Shown here in pieces: positions 1 through 11,682 of a DNA stretch of 64,000 nt. Under the pieces are notes generated by a model, which saw only the letters and a program-made list of their open reading frames with translations, ran no database searches and was not told the DNA's origin. Made by a program: the position numbers and the translations under genes. Every line of letters starts with the position of its first letter. Position 1 is the first letter of the stretch. Source of the stretch: Astragalus membranaceus. Lineage: Eukaryota; Streptophyta; Magnoliopsida; Fabales; Fabaceae. The stretch covers positions 187,610,628 to 187,674,627 of the forward strand of contig CM076848.1 in NCBI GenBank assembly GCA_039519185.1. Reading direction: 5' to 3'.

Positions 1-565
1 ATATGCAATTTCGCTCCTCGTATTTTATTTTCGCAATTTTGATCCCCCAATTAAAACTATAGTTAAGCCAATTTTACTTTCTTTGATTGGCGAGTTTGGC
101 ACTTAAATTTTACTTTTGATGATTTTGCTACTCCAATTTGGCAATTTTGGTCCTTGTTATTTTTTCATTTCCCTGTTTGTCTCCAAAAACTGTGGATTGT
201 GCAATTTTGTTCCCTCATTTCCCCAAAATTCAAGATTTTTAGGGATCGAAACTACAAACTATTAATGATTTTGAGGGACTAAAAGTGCAATTAAAAAGTA
301 TGAGAGCAAAAACTACCAAAATAAGAAAATTGGGGACCAAAATTGTCAAAAGTAAAATAAAAGGACCGAAAATCACCGAGTTAACAAAAAACACCATATC
401 TATTTGGACTAATAATATAATAATAGGCCTAAACTAATGGACTTGTTGTTGATCATTTATCTCTTTGGACAAATAAACTGGTTGGAATAGCTAAATATTA
501 TATGAGAGTTTTAATAGCCGATGTTTCTGTTGGATCTAAAGTCATAAGGTCTGTCTTCTTTGTAA
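1..565. other. AT-rich spacer with weak fold-back repeat
   Basis: No gene is supported. The first 200 bases carry T-rich phrases of the type 'tttggtcc...' and bases 240-380 carry their complements ('ggaccaaaa...', 'aggaccgaaa'), so the stretch is a loose inverted repeat. Similar 'ttggtcctttttt' phrases recur at 39380-39510. The open frame at 502-909 has no recognisable domain and spans a transposon end, so I do not call it a gene. Confidence 0.5.
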
Positions 566-668
566 GGGATTTTTTTTGTACCCCCATCACATTCCATATA
601 CCCCCACAATTTCTAAAACCCGAAAATATCCCTGCCCAACTAAAATTCGCTCGAATTTACCCCCATTT
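566..668 (+). mobile_element. Terminal fragment of a MULE-type element
   Basis: This stretch starts GGGATTTTTTTTGTACCCCC and continues with phrases also found just inside the left ends of the elements at 31698 and 44323 (complement): 'cccgaaaatacccctgccca' and 'aattcgctcg.atttac'. Only one end is visible; no matching right end or target duplication was found downstream, so it is a truncated or deleted relative. Confidence 0.6.
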
Positions 669-1084
669 TGCTAGTATATATTTTTATTATAGTGAAAGTA
701 GATGGGCTGAATTTAAGTTAATGGGCCTACTCAATTGCAATCTTCTTTTGTATTATGCACCGAAATCTTTTCCTTTTCCATTTGCGATGCAATGCATTCT
801 TTCTTTTCTCTTTAAAGTCTTGCACCTCTCTTTTTACCTTAATAGCATCTCTTATGTTTTGACCATAATGCTCCTTCATATTGGTTATGGGCCTTCTTCT
901 CTTTTATGACATGGGCTACTCCAAGTTGAGATAATTTCCTTCTATTGCATGTCCATATATTTTTTTTAAATATTTTATTTTCCTGCAAAATAAAGCATAA
1001 AATAAGTCACCTATTTATTTAATTGGTAATAATTGCTCTAAAAATAACTCAAAAATATCTCTAAAAATACACTTAATTGGAGTT

Positions 1085-2180
1085 TATCACACTCTCCCCT
1101 AGCTCCCTCCTCCCCTACTCCCTTCCCATACTCCCTCTCTTCCTCCTCGGCCGCTCTCTCTCTTGCGCTCCCTTCGCTCCTTCTCTCACTCGTTCTCCCC
1201 CTATCATTTCATCCCCGCCATCCTTTTTTCTCCATTCCTTTCCCCCTTCCTCCCTCCTACTCCCTATACCCCTCCCTATCACTCTGGCTCCCACCCTTGC
1301 GCTCTCCTCTAGCTCCCTCCTCCCTTACTACTCCTTTTCTCGCCTTGCTCTCTACTCCTTTCCCATATTCCCTCTCTCCATCTTCCTCCCCCTCGTCTTC
1401 CCCTACCCCCTCTCCCCCACCCTCTCTTCCTCCTCAACGCACAGTCACTTCCTCCCTGGCGCTCCCCTCGCTCTCCCCTTCTCCCTTCATTCCCACCCTC
1501 CTTTTTCTCTCCATTCCTTTCCCTCTTCCTCTCTTCTACTCCATATATCCCTCCCTATCTCTTAGGCTCCCACCCTTGCACTCCCCCTATCTCCCTCCCT
1601 CGCCATCCCTCTCTACTCCCCCTCTCCTACTCCATCTCTCACTCACTCTCTACTCCATCTGCTCTTCATCCTTTCCCATATTCCTTCCTCGCGTTGCTCT
1701 CAACCCCTCACTCACATGTCCCTTCCCTACTCCCTCTCCCCCACCCTCACTCCTAAGCCCCATCCCTTCCCCTACTCCCTCTCTTCCTCCTCAGCGCTCT
1801 CCTCGGTCGCTCCCTCCCTTGTGCTCCCCTCGCTCCTTCTGTCACTTGTTCTCCCCCCCCCCCCCCTCTCACTTCATCCTCGCCCTCTTTTTTCTCTCCA
1901 TTCCTACTCCTTCCTCCCCTTGCTCTCTTCCCCTACTCCCTCTTTTCCTCCCTCTCCATGCCTCTCTGCTCCCCTTCTCCTACTCCTCCTCTCATTCACT
2001 CTACTCCATCCGGTCTCCCTCATTTCCCATCTTTCTTCCTCGCGCTGCTCTCGCCCCCTCACTCACATATCCCTTCCCTACTCCCTCTCTTCCTCCCTTC
2101 CTCCCCAACGCTCCAGTCGCCTACTCCTCCATCTCTTGCTCCCCTTACTCCTTCTCTTCCTCACTCTTCTCTCCATGGTA
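1085..2180 (+). repeat. 1.1-kb polypyrimidine (C/T) minisatellite-like tract
   Basis: The + strand is almost wholly C and T, built from degenerate variants of 'ctccctc', 'cctactccct' and 'ctctcc', with longer phrases recurring (for example 'cccatattccctctc' and 'ttctctccattcctttcc'). Four overlapping open frames exist only because pyrimidine runs lack stop codons; their products are Ser/Pro/Leu-rich low complexity. The strand bias could allow triplex (H-DNA) structures; that is inference. Confidence 0.85.
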
Positions 2181-2399
2181 CTAAGAGGACAAAAGGTGGA
2201 GATTATAACTGAACCTAATCTTTCAAAAAAAGTGGCTTCTTGCAAGGTCGTGTTCAACATAGGGGGAATGAAGCGTAGGCCATGTTCAAAGAGGTAACAA
2301 TATGGAATGAGGGATGATGGAGGAATAGAGGGGTTGGAAGAAACTTTGGCATAATATGCAATTTGTTCAACGAGAAAACTTAGTTACCTTCTCAAAAAA

Positions 2400-2690
2400 G
2401 CTGTTGACTAATGCACTTTCCCCTTTTCAAGCTTTGATGAATGAGATTTTTAAGCCTTGAGAAGTTTGTATTAGTATCCTTTGATGACATCTTGGTGTAT
2501 AATGGAAGCCATCAAAACCACCTTGATCATCTCAGAATATTGCTAGAAACCCCGATGACTCTTGTCCTCAAGGTGAATTTCAAAAATTACTGTTTGGGAA
2601 TGGTGGAATTGTAGCATTTGGGCCGTATAATTTCTTCTAAGGATTATTGTTGACCGAGAAAAGATTAAGGTCAGGAGGAGTGGCCTTGTC
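2400..2690 (+). pseudogene. Decayed Ty3/gypsy reverse transcriptase fragment
   Basis: Conceptual translation in shifting frames gives the RT signatures LTNAP.(.)FQALMNEIF, then (S)FDDILVY near 2480-2500, then a 'HLDHLR' stretch, as in chromovirus-type RTs. Stops and frameshifts interrupt every few codons. No LTR or other pol domain is recognisable nearby, so this is an old orphan fragment. Confidence 0.65.
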
Positions 2691-2931
2691 GAAAGATCTT
2701 AAGGATTGAGAGGGTTTAAGGACTTGACTGAATATTATATATTAAAAAAAATGCGCTTATGCTTTTGTTTTCCAGTTTGAAAATGTTTTTCTTTCAAGTT
2801 TAGAATTATGAATTATAAATTATGAATCATTAGAATAATTCGCCTATATTTTGTTGTTTATTAATCATCATACTAGAAGCTTAAAATTTGATGGGAGCAT
2901 TATTGCTGATATCTTTCCCAATATTTTCTAG

Positions 2932-3110
2932 GAAAGTCCAAGAAACAATATTCCCAGTATGGGAGGAACAACAGGGAATCTTATGGAAGTGCATCAAGGG
3001 AAGTACATTATGAGATGTTCTATGCTCCCTATAGCTGCGTGAAAGAATATAAATCTATCATTAGTGCTTTCTATTTTGATAGCAAGCCTGTGGGAGGAAA
3101 GATTTACTAG
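2932..3110 (+). CDS. Possible terminal exon of an unknown gene
   Basis: A 59-codon open stretch ending in TAG at 3108-3110 follows a pyrimidine-rich acceptor-like sequence ending AG at 2930-2931. The predicted peptide is polar (KSKKQYSQYGRNNRESYGS...) then hydrophobic-mixed (...YAPYSCVKEYKSIISAFYFD). I do not recognise the family. It starts without an ATG, so if real it is a 3' exon whose upstream exons are absent or outside what I can see. It could equally be chance. Confidence 0.25.
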
Positions 3111-3236
3111 CTGCATGCATGCGGAATACTTTTTAGTAAAAGTGGCTTGAAATAACTTTTCATGACCCTAAGCAGTAAAGTGTTATATGTTTTAATGACG
3201 TACTTCAGTTTTTATCTTATAAGTGTAAGTACAATA

Positions 3237-3614
3237 TGTAAAGTGTACCGCAACTTCTACTATTGAGTTGACTGCAGTTGGTAGGTCTCTTCCTGTCTGG
3301 CAAGAGGTTAGTGTGAGCCCGGGGTACCTGCGAAGCCACTCGGACGCTCAAGTCAGTATTGAGAATAGATGAGTGATTTAGCTAGGATTGAGAGTGTCCC
3401 TTATGAAGGCTATGGGAGCCGGTATTTATAGGAAATCGTGCTTGTTTGTGGATCGTCGGATCAGTAGAATCGATCTTAACCATTCAAGTGTGATGGCCTT
3501 AATTGGGCTTGTATATTTGTGGATATGGGCCGAGATGATTGGGCCAATCCATATCAAATTGCTAAAAGCACCTCCCGGTATTGCTGAATGGACCTCTTGG
3601 TCCAGTCCAGAACA
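3237..3614 (-). mobile_element. Solo or truncated Tat-type LTR
   Basis: The stretch matches, with many differences, the LTRs at 11958-12308 and 18570-18935: shared blocks include 'gttggtaggtctctt.ctgtc', 'gaagccactcggacgctcaa', 'gtatttatagg.aatcgtgc' and 'gcacctcc.ggt.ttgct', ending in 'ccagaaca'. It is far more diverged than the two LTRs of the intact copy are from each other. No 5-bp target duplication was seen. Orientation is given as minus because the related element codes on the minus strand. Confidence 0.75.
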
Positions 3615-4533
3615 TAAAGTACTAGTAACTGTTTTTCCAAATGACAATTAAGATCCAAAGTATTTTGTTATTTACTTTGATCACTTTCAGCCATAATTTG
3701 AAAATCCATTTTGTCATTTAGAATATACTTATAAGATAAAAAACAAACAAGAGATGATAGTTGAGGGATATTACACTCCAAAGATATTAGTGTCTTGCTT
3801 ATATCTCTAATCTATTGCCCTGATTCCAGAAATATAATTTATATGTAAACAGTTTTATCCAAAATCATTTACTTCATGTAAAAAAATGAATTCTCAAGAA
3901 AGATATTGTAAACAATTTGCAAACAAGAAACAAGGAGCATAGTGAAAGAGTAACGCTTATGATACCATGCATAAGAATCATTTCCAATCTCTCATGTGAA
4001 GATGGAAAGTCACAAAAGAGAAGACGATATCAACAGTGTAGCATCAAATCCGCTGGTTGATAAGAGAAGAAAAATCAGAATCGCCAGATTAATATTCGGA
4101 TACTGAAGCTGAAAAAAACTCTGCGCATTTTATTAGCAAGTCAGCAAGATACATAGATGATAGGACAAGAACGAAACTATAATATATAGCAATTGGCAAG
4201 TCCATGATAATAGCACTCTAGCCTTTGAAATTGCAATATTTAACAAGTTGCAAAGAAAATTAAGAAGGGAGTTGAAATCAAGAATTGAAGAAAGCGGGGA
4301 ATTAGTATGTTACTTACTTGGAGATGAGATGAAGGCGATGGTGTGGAAGAATCCTATGTGTGGAAGAAACCATATTCTTTCTTGAGGAGCACTGAAGAGA
4401 GGATGAAGAATCAAACAAAGATTGGATTTTGGGACTTGAGAGGGAAGGAGAGAGGGAGGAGTGTTTTCTTTCGGTGTAGTGAGGTGAGTGAGTGAAAGTA
4501 GCCGTTGGAAGAGTTTATTTATATTACTTAACC
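3615..4533. other. Spacer, no gene seen
   Basis: AT-rich sequence with short A/G-rich stretches near 4000-4480. I see no open frame, domain or repeat that I can name. Confidence 0.5.
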
Positions 4534-4702
4534 AACAACACGTTTCCTATCTCTATCCCAAGTAGGTAGTCAGTTGGCGAGCTACGGAATACTGAAGGAG
4601 TGCACCAAATAAGTGCAAGAAGGAGGTCTCGAGTTCAAGTCCCGGAAATTAACATCTCCTCACCCATACTAACTTTGCTTATAAAAAAACAACACGTTTC
4701 CT
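4534..4702 (+). mobile_element. tRNA-derived SINE with 15-bp target duplication
   Basis: A perfect 15-bp direct repeat AACAACACGTTTCCT flanks the insert (4534-4548 and 4688-4702). The 139-bp body has an A-box-like 'tagtcagttggcgagc', a B-box-like 'gagttcaagtcccgg', and ends in an A-rich tail ('ttataaaaaa'). Pol III boxes, a variable long target duplication and an A-tail are the SINE hallmarks. It is presumably mobilised by an L1-type LINE. Confidence 0.85.
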
Positions 4703-6054
4703 TGCCTCTTCACATTGCCATCTTTCTTGCCTCTCACTACAACTAATTAGCTACCTCCTTTTCTTTACAAGTTTAACAAGGCGGCATTCCCTAGCTTTTC
4801 TTTTTCTTTTTGATTCATCTATTTATTATAATTTTAAAACTTCATTCTAGTGATGATTATTATATTATACATACATGTAAACTAAGGAAATAAAATTCAT
4901 GAAAATACCTTTGAAAAATATGAGATGAAGTGTTTTTGAGAGAAACAAAGAACGTTTAAAGGAAAAGGAGGGAGAAGAGAAGTTTAAAAAAAGAATACTA
5001 CATCAATCTTTAAATTGCAAGAAAGTAAAGTACCAAAAGTTAAATTGAATGATAAAGGAAGGAAAAGCTTCGAATTGAAGGAAACCTAAATGCATAGGAA
5101 AGTAAATTTGCATTAAAATTGTAAAGGTTTTTAAAGTTATAGTCGAGTCAACATTGATTACATCTTAAATAAAGTATTTATGGTAGAAAAAAAAATTAGA
5201 TAAAACTGTTTATCCACATCCACAACATGTATGCAACGATTACACAAGAACTAATACACCTAAAAATCTGATAACTCTGCTTAGCGACAAGCGCTCGTTC
5301 GTAAGATTAACTGCACTCTCCTCTCAACCATTTCCAAACTTAGTCGTTTTATCGCGTTATTTGACTAGCCTTGAATAATCTTTTCGCCAACACAAGTCAT
5401 CGACTGCCTTTGCTTTGTCAATTTGTTATACATGTTGGCTTAGTTGAATGTGATCAACTTGTCCTCTTTGATCACATCATCATTTCTAGGCTCCAAACTA
5501 TTTTCTTACCTTAGAACAACAAATTCATCATAAAAGGGAAATTAAAGCATGAGAACTAATCATATAATAAAACACATATGCCATAAGCCATGTCCCAAGT
5601 CATTCTTACCATTATCCCCAAGTTATTCTAGGTCAATATCCTAAGTACCGTTCCCATGATCTATCATAAGTCCTCAATATCTATGTGCCATAATATAATG
5701 ACATGCCCACAACGAACTTAGTCATGTAGGCTCTCATTTGTATCAACTAAGTACATTGCCTCGTAGTTTCTAACGTGCCTCCACACTTGGGAGTAATCGT
5801 AATATTGTGACCAGACCTGTCACAAAAAAATAGTAATACCTCCAGATATGGAGGACCTACAGTCTCACAACTATCACTCCGGCGAACGACAGTCCACGTC
5901 GATCACAAACACATACGACAGACCTACAGTCTTAAGGCGATCACTCCGAAGAATATCAAGTCCATGTCGGTTTTGACAGTACGTATACCTAATATCGGGC
6001 TGCCATATAGGCATCTTCATACTAGTCCCAATAGAAACTAATGAGACATGTAAG
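4703..6054. other. Spacer with a two-unit 68-bp repeat
   Basis: Mostly AT-rich. Two diverged tandem units begin 'gacctacagtct' at 5853 and 5921, each followed by 'atcactccg.' and 'a.gtcca.gtcg', giving a 68-bp period. No coding sequence recognised. Confidence 0.5.
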
Positions 6055-6282
6055 TGTTAAATAAGTAAGCTAGTTCGACTAGGTTAGTTCGACCCTCAGC
6101 TTGCTTGTCGAAGTGGAGGGTGTCGAAGTTTCCCTTTAGATTTGATCCTTAGATTTGATTCTATGCTTTCCATTAGTTGCTGACTCAGCATGAGTCATAT
6201 ATTGTCTATATAAGTAACTCTGATGTAATGCAACGCATATACATAATATACATTACAGTTTTTCACTCTAACAGAATTCTGT

Positions 6283-6351
<69 letters not shown>

Positions 6352-6398
6352 GCGTGCGTGTGTGTGAAGTGAGTGCAGTGAATCAGAAACTTCCAACA
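6055..6398 (+). repeat. 5' LTR of the copia element
   Basis: It begins TGTTAA and ends CA, with the PBS two bases downstream. A TATA-like 'tctatataagtaa' lies at about 6204-6216, a plausible start region for the element's transcript. A (TC)n microsatellite with a single CA interruption lies at about 6288-6349, near the LTR end. Confidence 0.88.
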
Positions 6399-6400
6399 AA

Positions 6401-6413
6401 TGGTATCCAGAGC
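6401..6413 (+). other. Primer-binding site, initiator-Met tRNA type
   Basis: TGGTATCCAGAGC starts two bases after the LTR end. It resembles the TGGTATCAGAGC primer site of many plant copia elements, which pairs with the 3' end of initiator-methionine tRNA. Confidence 0.85.
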
Positions 6414-6488
6414 GTGATTGTTGAAGTTTCTGAGTGTGAATCAGAGTGAAGAAGACGAGTGAAGTCTCAACGGTGAGAGTGAATCACG

Positions 6489-9400
6489 ATGACGACGAAC
6501 GACCATTTTCCGGCAAATTTTTCGATCCTCGACGGAAGAAACTACGACCAATGGAGTATGAAGATGAAGGCGATCCTTGGTTATCAGGATGTGTGGGATT
6601 TGGTGCAGAACGGACTAGCTCCGTTACCGGCGAATGCAACCATTGCGCAACAAGCAACTTACAGAGAAACGAAGAAGAAGGACTGGAAAGGACTGTGTAT
6701 CCTCCATCAGTGTGTGAATCCTGCAATTTTTGAGAAGATTGCTAGATCTGAGACGAGCAAAGCAGCATGGGACATTCTCGCGAATTCCTACGTCGGAGAT
6801 CAGAAATTGAAGAAGGTGCGACTTCAAACTCTGAGAAGACAGTATGAACTGCTAGGAATGGAGGAGAGTGAATCGATTGCTGCGTATTTCACTAGAGTGC
6901 AAACGATGACGAATCAGATGCTGTATTGTGGTGAAACATTGTCTGATGAATCAGTAGTGGAGAAGATTCTGCGATCTATGTCTTCGCGTTTTGATCACAT
7001 CACTGTGGCGATAGAACAGACGAAAGATCTATCAACGATGACGATAGAAGAGCTTCAAGGATCACTTGAAGCACATGGGCAGAGGATGAATGAGAAGAAA
7101 GTGGTGAAGTCTGGCACTGAGCAAGCGCTTGCAGTGCAAACAGGCAACAAATCAGGTGGAAATCAAAGAGGACGTGGCAGAGGAAGAAACAATTACAAAG
7201 GAGGAAGAGGAAGAGGTAATTTCCATAATTCAAACTCTTCCAAATCGAACACTAGTGATAATAGTAACAGTGATGACCAAGGAAGTGGTAGTGGTAATGG
7301 TTACAGAGGTAGAGGGAGTAGAGGTGGCAGAGAATATAGAGGAAGAGGGAGAAGATTCGACAAGAGCCACATACAGTGTTATAACTGTGAGAGATATGGC
7401 CATTTTGCTGACGAATGCTACAACAATGCTGATGGCAATCAGGCTAAATTGGCTGAAGAAGAGGAGGAGAAGGAGGAGTCCTTACTGATGGTGATTGAAG
7501 AGAGAGAGTGCAGTAGTGAAGTGGTGCAGAAAGTGATAGTTGAGGAGAAAGTGAACAGTGGTGAAGTAGTGCAAATGGTGACAATCAAGGAGGAAGGTGA
7601 GAGTGGTGAGCATTGGTTTCTCGACACGGGGTGTTCGACACACATGACAGGGAGGAGAGATTGGTTTCTCGAACTTGACTTTTCGATCAAGAGCAGAGTG
7701 AGGTTTGCTGATGATCGAACCATGAAGGTGGAAGGTGTGGGGAGAGTAAGGATAAGAAAGAAGGATGGCTCATTGGGCTTCATCTCAGGTGTACTGTATG
7801 TGCCAGGGATGAAGAGCAATTTGCTGAGTATTGGACAAATATTGGAGAAGGGATATAGGATGGTGCTGGAAGACAATGCTATGAAGGTGTATGACACTGA
7901 ACAGAGGCTGTTGATAAAGGCAACTCTCTCCAAGAACAGAACATTTAAGATTGAATTGGGTGTGCTGATGCAACAGTGCTTAGCCACAGCAGTCGACAAG
8001 GAAGAGTGGCTATGGCATTTCAGATATGGACACTTGAATTTTGGTGATTTGAACTGGATGCAGAGCAAGACAGTAGTGAAAGGTCTGCCTCATATCCATG
8101 TTCCAAAGGAAGTATGTGCAGAGTGTGTCGAGAGCAAGATGCCTAGGGGTTCCTTCAATCCAAGTGTGCCCAGTAGAGCAAAGAGGAAGCTGCAGGTGAT
8201 TTTCTCAGATGTGTGTGGCCCCATAGTGCATGAAACTCCTGCAGGTAACAAGTATTTTGTTACATTTATTGATGAATTCACTCGGAAGCTTTGGATTTAT
8301 TTGATTAGGAGGAAGAGTGATGTGTTGGGAGTATTCAAAAAATTCAAAGTCCTAGTCGAAAAACAGTGTGGACAGAGTGTCGAAGTACTGAGAACTGATG
8401 GCGGTGGAGAGTATGTAAATACTGAGTTCAATGAGTTCTGTGAAGCTGAAAGGATAACACATGAGATCACACCTCCATACACTCCTCAGCATAACGGAGT
8501 GGCTGAGAGAAAAAATAGGACATTGCTAAATATGGTGAGAAGCATGTTGAAGAGTAAGAATATGCCAAAGAAATGGTGGGGAGAGGTAGTTAATACTGCA
8601 GCATATATTATTAATCGAAGTTCAACAAAGAGATTGGAAGACATGACCCCTGAAGAGGCTTGGACAGGTGCCAAGCCAAATGTGTCGCACTTCAGGATAT
8701 TTGGATCTGTTTGCTACAGACACGTGCCTGACCAGCAAAGAACAAAGCTAGATGATAAAGGAGAAATGATGGTCATGATAGGCTATCATTCGATAGGAGG
8801 TTACAAATTGGTGAATCCAGTGAATAATAAAATTGTGATAAGTAGAGATGTGGTGTTCGACGAGGGGAAGACATGGGAGTGGAGTGACAAGGGAGAAAGT
8901 TCGACTGCTGTCGAACAGAATTTATTCGGCGTGCCTGATGGTGTCGAAGAGTTAGAAGTTGAGGGTGAACCTGAGATTGTCGAAGAGAATGATGGTGAAG
9001 AAGGTAGTCGAGAGATACCAAGAAGATCACTGAGACAATGACAGGTTCCTGCAAGGCTAAGTGACTGCGAAGTGATGACTGATAGTGCAGTCAATGATGA
9101 AGGTGATATAGTGCACTTTGCACTTCTTGCTGAGACAGAACCAGTAATTTGGCAGGAAGCAATGCACAATTCGAAGTGGCTAGAAGCTATGCAAGAGGAG
9201 ATCAAATCGATAGAGAAGAACATGACTTGGGAATTGGTCGAATTGCCCAAAGGAAAGGAAGCAATAGGTGTGAAATGGATATACAAAGTGAAAGTAAATC
9301 CTAAAGGTGAAGTAGTGAAGTACAAAGCAAGATTGGTGGCTAGAGGTTTCCTACAGAGGTATGGTGTCGATTATGAAGAAGTTTTTGCACCCGTAGCAAG

Positions 9401-10685
9401 ACCTGAAACTGTGAGAGCTGTGGTAGCTCATGCTAGTATGCAAGGGTGGAAGATACATCAACTTGATGTAAAATCTGCCTTCTTGAATGGAGAATTGGAA
9501 GAGGAGGTGTATGTCGAACAACCAGCAGGTTTTATTCGACAAGGGAGTGAGAACAAAGTGTTGAGATTGAGAAAGGCATTGTATGGCCTAAAACAAGCTC
9601 CACGAGCTTGGAACAAGAAGATAGACAAGAGCTTGATCAACATAGGGTATGTGAGGTGTATTTCTGAGCATGGGGTATATGTGAAGTCAGATGGTGGAGA
9701 TGTGATAATCCTATGCCTCTATGTTGACGATTTATTGGTTACAGGTAACAATGAAAATAAAGTGGCAGAATTCAAGAAGAGAATGATGAATACTTTCGAA
9801 ATGACTGACCTAGGAGAGATCTCCTATTTCCTGGGGATCGAATTTCAAAGTACTAATGAAGGAATGCTGCTATCACAGAAGAAGCATGCTTCTGATATAC
9901 TACACAGTTTCAATATGCAACACTGCAACAGTGTCAAAACACCAGCAGAGGTAGGGCTATGGCTCGACAAAGATGCTGATGAACCAGAGGTGGATGCAAC
10001 TGAGTTTAGACAGGTGGTTGGGGCACTGAGATATCTCTGCAACACCAGATCTGATCTTAGCCTAATTGTAGGTCTGATTAGTAGAGTTATGGACAGGCCT
10101 AGAACATCGCACCTAGCTGCTGCTAAACGAATCCTAAGATATGTCAAAGGCACTGTGGCATATGGAATTCTGTTGCCTAGTAAATGCAGAGACAATGAGA
10201 AATGTCTCTATGGCTTCACTGATGCTGATTGGGGAGGTGACAAATCTGATCAAAAGAGCACTGTTGGCTCTGTGTTTTTGCTTGGTGCAGGTCTCATCTC
10301 ATGGAGTTCGAAGAAGGAATCGGTGGTGGCACTGTCTTCATGCGAAGCTGAGTACATTGCTGCTTCAATGGGAGCCTGTCAAGCAATCTGGCTAGACAAT
10401 TTGATGCAAGAGCTAATGATCAAGAAGGAAGGTGCTGTGGAGTTATATGTCGATAACAAGTCTGCAATTAGCTTGGCGAAACATCCAGTGGCACATGGAC
10501 GGTCGAAGGACATTGATACTCGCTATCATTTCTTAAGAGACCAAGTCACAAAAGGAAGGCTGAAGCTGAGCTACTGTAGATCAGATATGCAGGCAGCTGA
10601 TTTATTCACCAAGGCAGTGAAGGCAGAGACATTCAAAAGGCTAAGGAGCATGCTTAATGTGATTGATTGTAATAAATTTGCTTAG
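6489..10685 (+). pseudogene. Copia gag-pol polyprotein, one in-frame stop
   Basis: The frame encodes capsid, protease, integrase and RT-RNase H as one polyprotein. Visible in order: a UBN2-like gag; an RG-rich linker; a CCHC zinc knuckle CYNCERYGHFADEC (about residues 297-310); protease WFLDTGCSTHMTG (Asp-Thr-Gly near 379-381); the GAG-pre-integrase H..H..C..C region; integrase with FSDVCGP, the LRTDGGGEY block and PPYTPQHNGVAERKNR; RT with the YVDDLL active site; RNase H with FTDADW and CEAEY. A TGA at 9039-9041 breaks an otherwise continuous 1399-codon frame; the flanking codons read straight on. The context suggests a CGA-to-TGA change, as expected from deamination of methylated CpG. Coding capacity is otherwise intact, so the copy is fairly young. 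Confidence 0.93.
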
Positions 10686-10733
10686 ACAAACTCTATCGCA
10701 TTTCGTTGTTGTTTACTTGTGTTAATGACTAGC

Positions 10734-10758
10734 TTAAGGGGGTGTGTTAAATAAGTAA
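10734..10758 (+). repeat. Polypurine tract and 14-bp stub of 3' LTR
   Basis: The purine-rich TTAAGGGGGTG is followed at once by TGTTAAATAAGTAA, identical to the 5' LTR start. This fixes where plus-strand priming occurs and where the 3' LTR was cut off. Confidence 0.85.
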
Positions 10759-11682
10759 TGTTTTCAACTAGTTGCAAATCAATCAATAATGTTTTCAAAC
10801 ATAAATATGGAAAAATTAAGATTCTAAAAAATTAATAAGTTATTGTATTATTTTTAAATAAAACACAAAAGACAACATTCCCCCACTTATTTTCTTTAAA
10901 AATTATATTTCATCGAGCAGTAAATTATTTTAATATAAGATTGAGCATAAATATTGGTGTTTGTAAATTTGAACCATGATGCTTCCGATTTAACAAGAGT
11001 GACACGTAGTCTTGAACTCTATCTCAGACAACATTACACACTCAATCTTTCAGGGTGTAGTCTATAAGCATGTGCGTTATGGCCCTGCACGTTATCCCAG
11101 TGTAGTGAACGCTCTAGCAAGTTTTGCCCAAAACTTCATAGGAAGCGACCACACTTCCACATTCACATAGGTGAGCCTATCAAGAGTACTCATGTAGTTA
11201 CGTACCCCACTCTACATAGAGTATAGAACACATTAAGAAATTAATTCAACCTTCCAACACTACATGATATCATGCTCCACATTATGAATGACTCTTAAAA
11301 TTATTTGTGCATGATTCTACATACCTGAAAGTGCTGCTGGGATGCCAACAGCTAGGAGCTAGCAGTAGATAGTAGCTCTTCTTGGAGAGTTTTTTGTATC
11401 CCCCCCTTCCGGAGGGAGTTGACCTTAGCTACACTCCTTCCCGACGAAGTGAAGCTAAGCCGAGCTCATAGCATCCGAAGCGTAGCAAGGGCAGCTGACG
11501 AGGGCTAAGAAGTTTAAACACATCCTATTCCAACTTTTCTTTCATCTTATGGGAAAGTTTTCTTACTTAATTTGATTGAGTTTTTGATTTGGTCAATTGG
11601 GAAACGATTCGGGTTAGCACTCTTGCTACAAGTAGGGTCTTTAGCTCGATTTTAATAATTTTGGTGAGTTCGGCACTCGTCA
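10759..11682 (+). repeat. Probable right part of an Athila 5' LTR
   Basis: The only firm evidence is the right edge: the sequence ends CTCGTCA just before an Athila-type PBS at 11689. The left edge is the copia junction. Nothing here matches the LTR start at 29473-30110, which is expected if the LTR is longer than either remnant, but it also means the assignment of the left half is unproven. No coding sequence is seen. Confidence 0.4.

Larger units (their letters stand above)
6055..10758 (+). mobile_element. Ty1/copia LTR retrotransposon, 3' LTR nearly all lost
   Basis: 5' LTR (6055-6398), PBS, one gag-pol frame (6489-10685), a polypurine tract and the first 14 bases of the 3' LTR are present in order. 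The domain order protease-integrase-RT-RNase H is diagnostic of Ty1/copia. The match to the 5' LTR stops after TGTTAAATAAGTAA (10745-10758), where unrelated sequence begins, so the 3' LTR was removed by a later insertion or deletion. Confidence 0.93.

Noticed and set aside
502..909. 135-codon ORF
   Set aside because: It spans a MULE terminal fragment and AT-rich spacer, with no domain and no gene context.
1077..2297. Long open frames of 84-295 codons on the + strand
   Set aside because: They overlap in three frames within a pyrimidine tract that has no stops for trivial reasons; the products are Ser/Pro/Leu low complexity.
6484..9325. Minus-strand and alternative-frame ORFs over the copia gag-pol
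   Set aside because: Shadows of the real frame; none has a domain.
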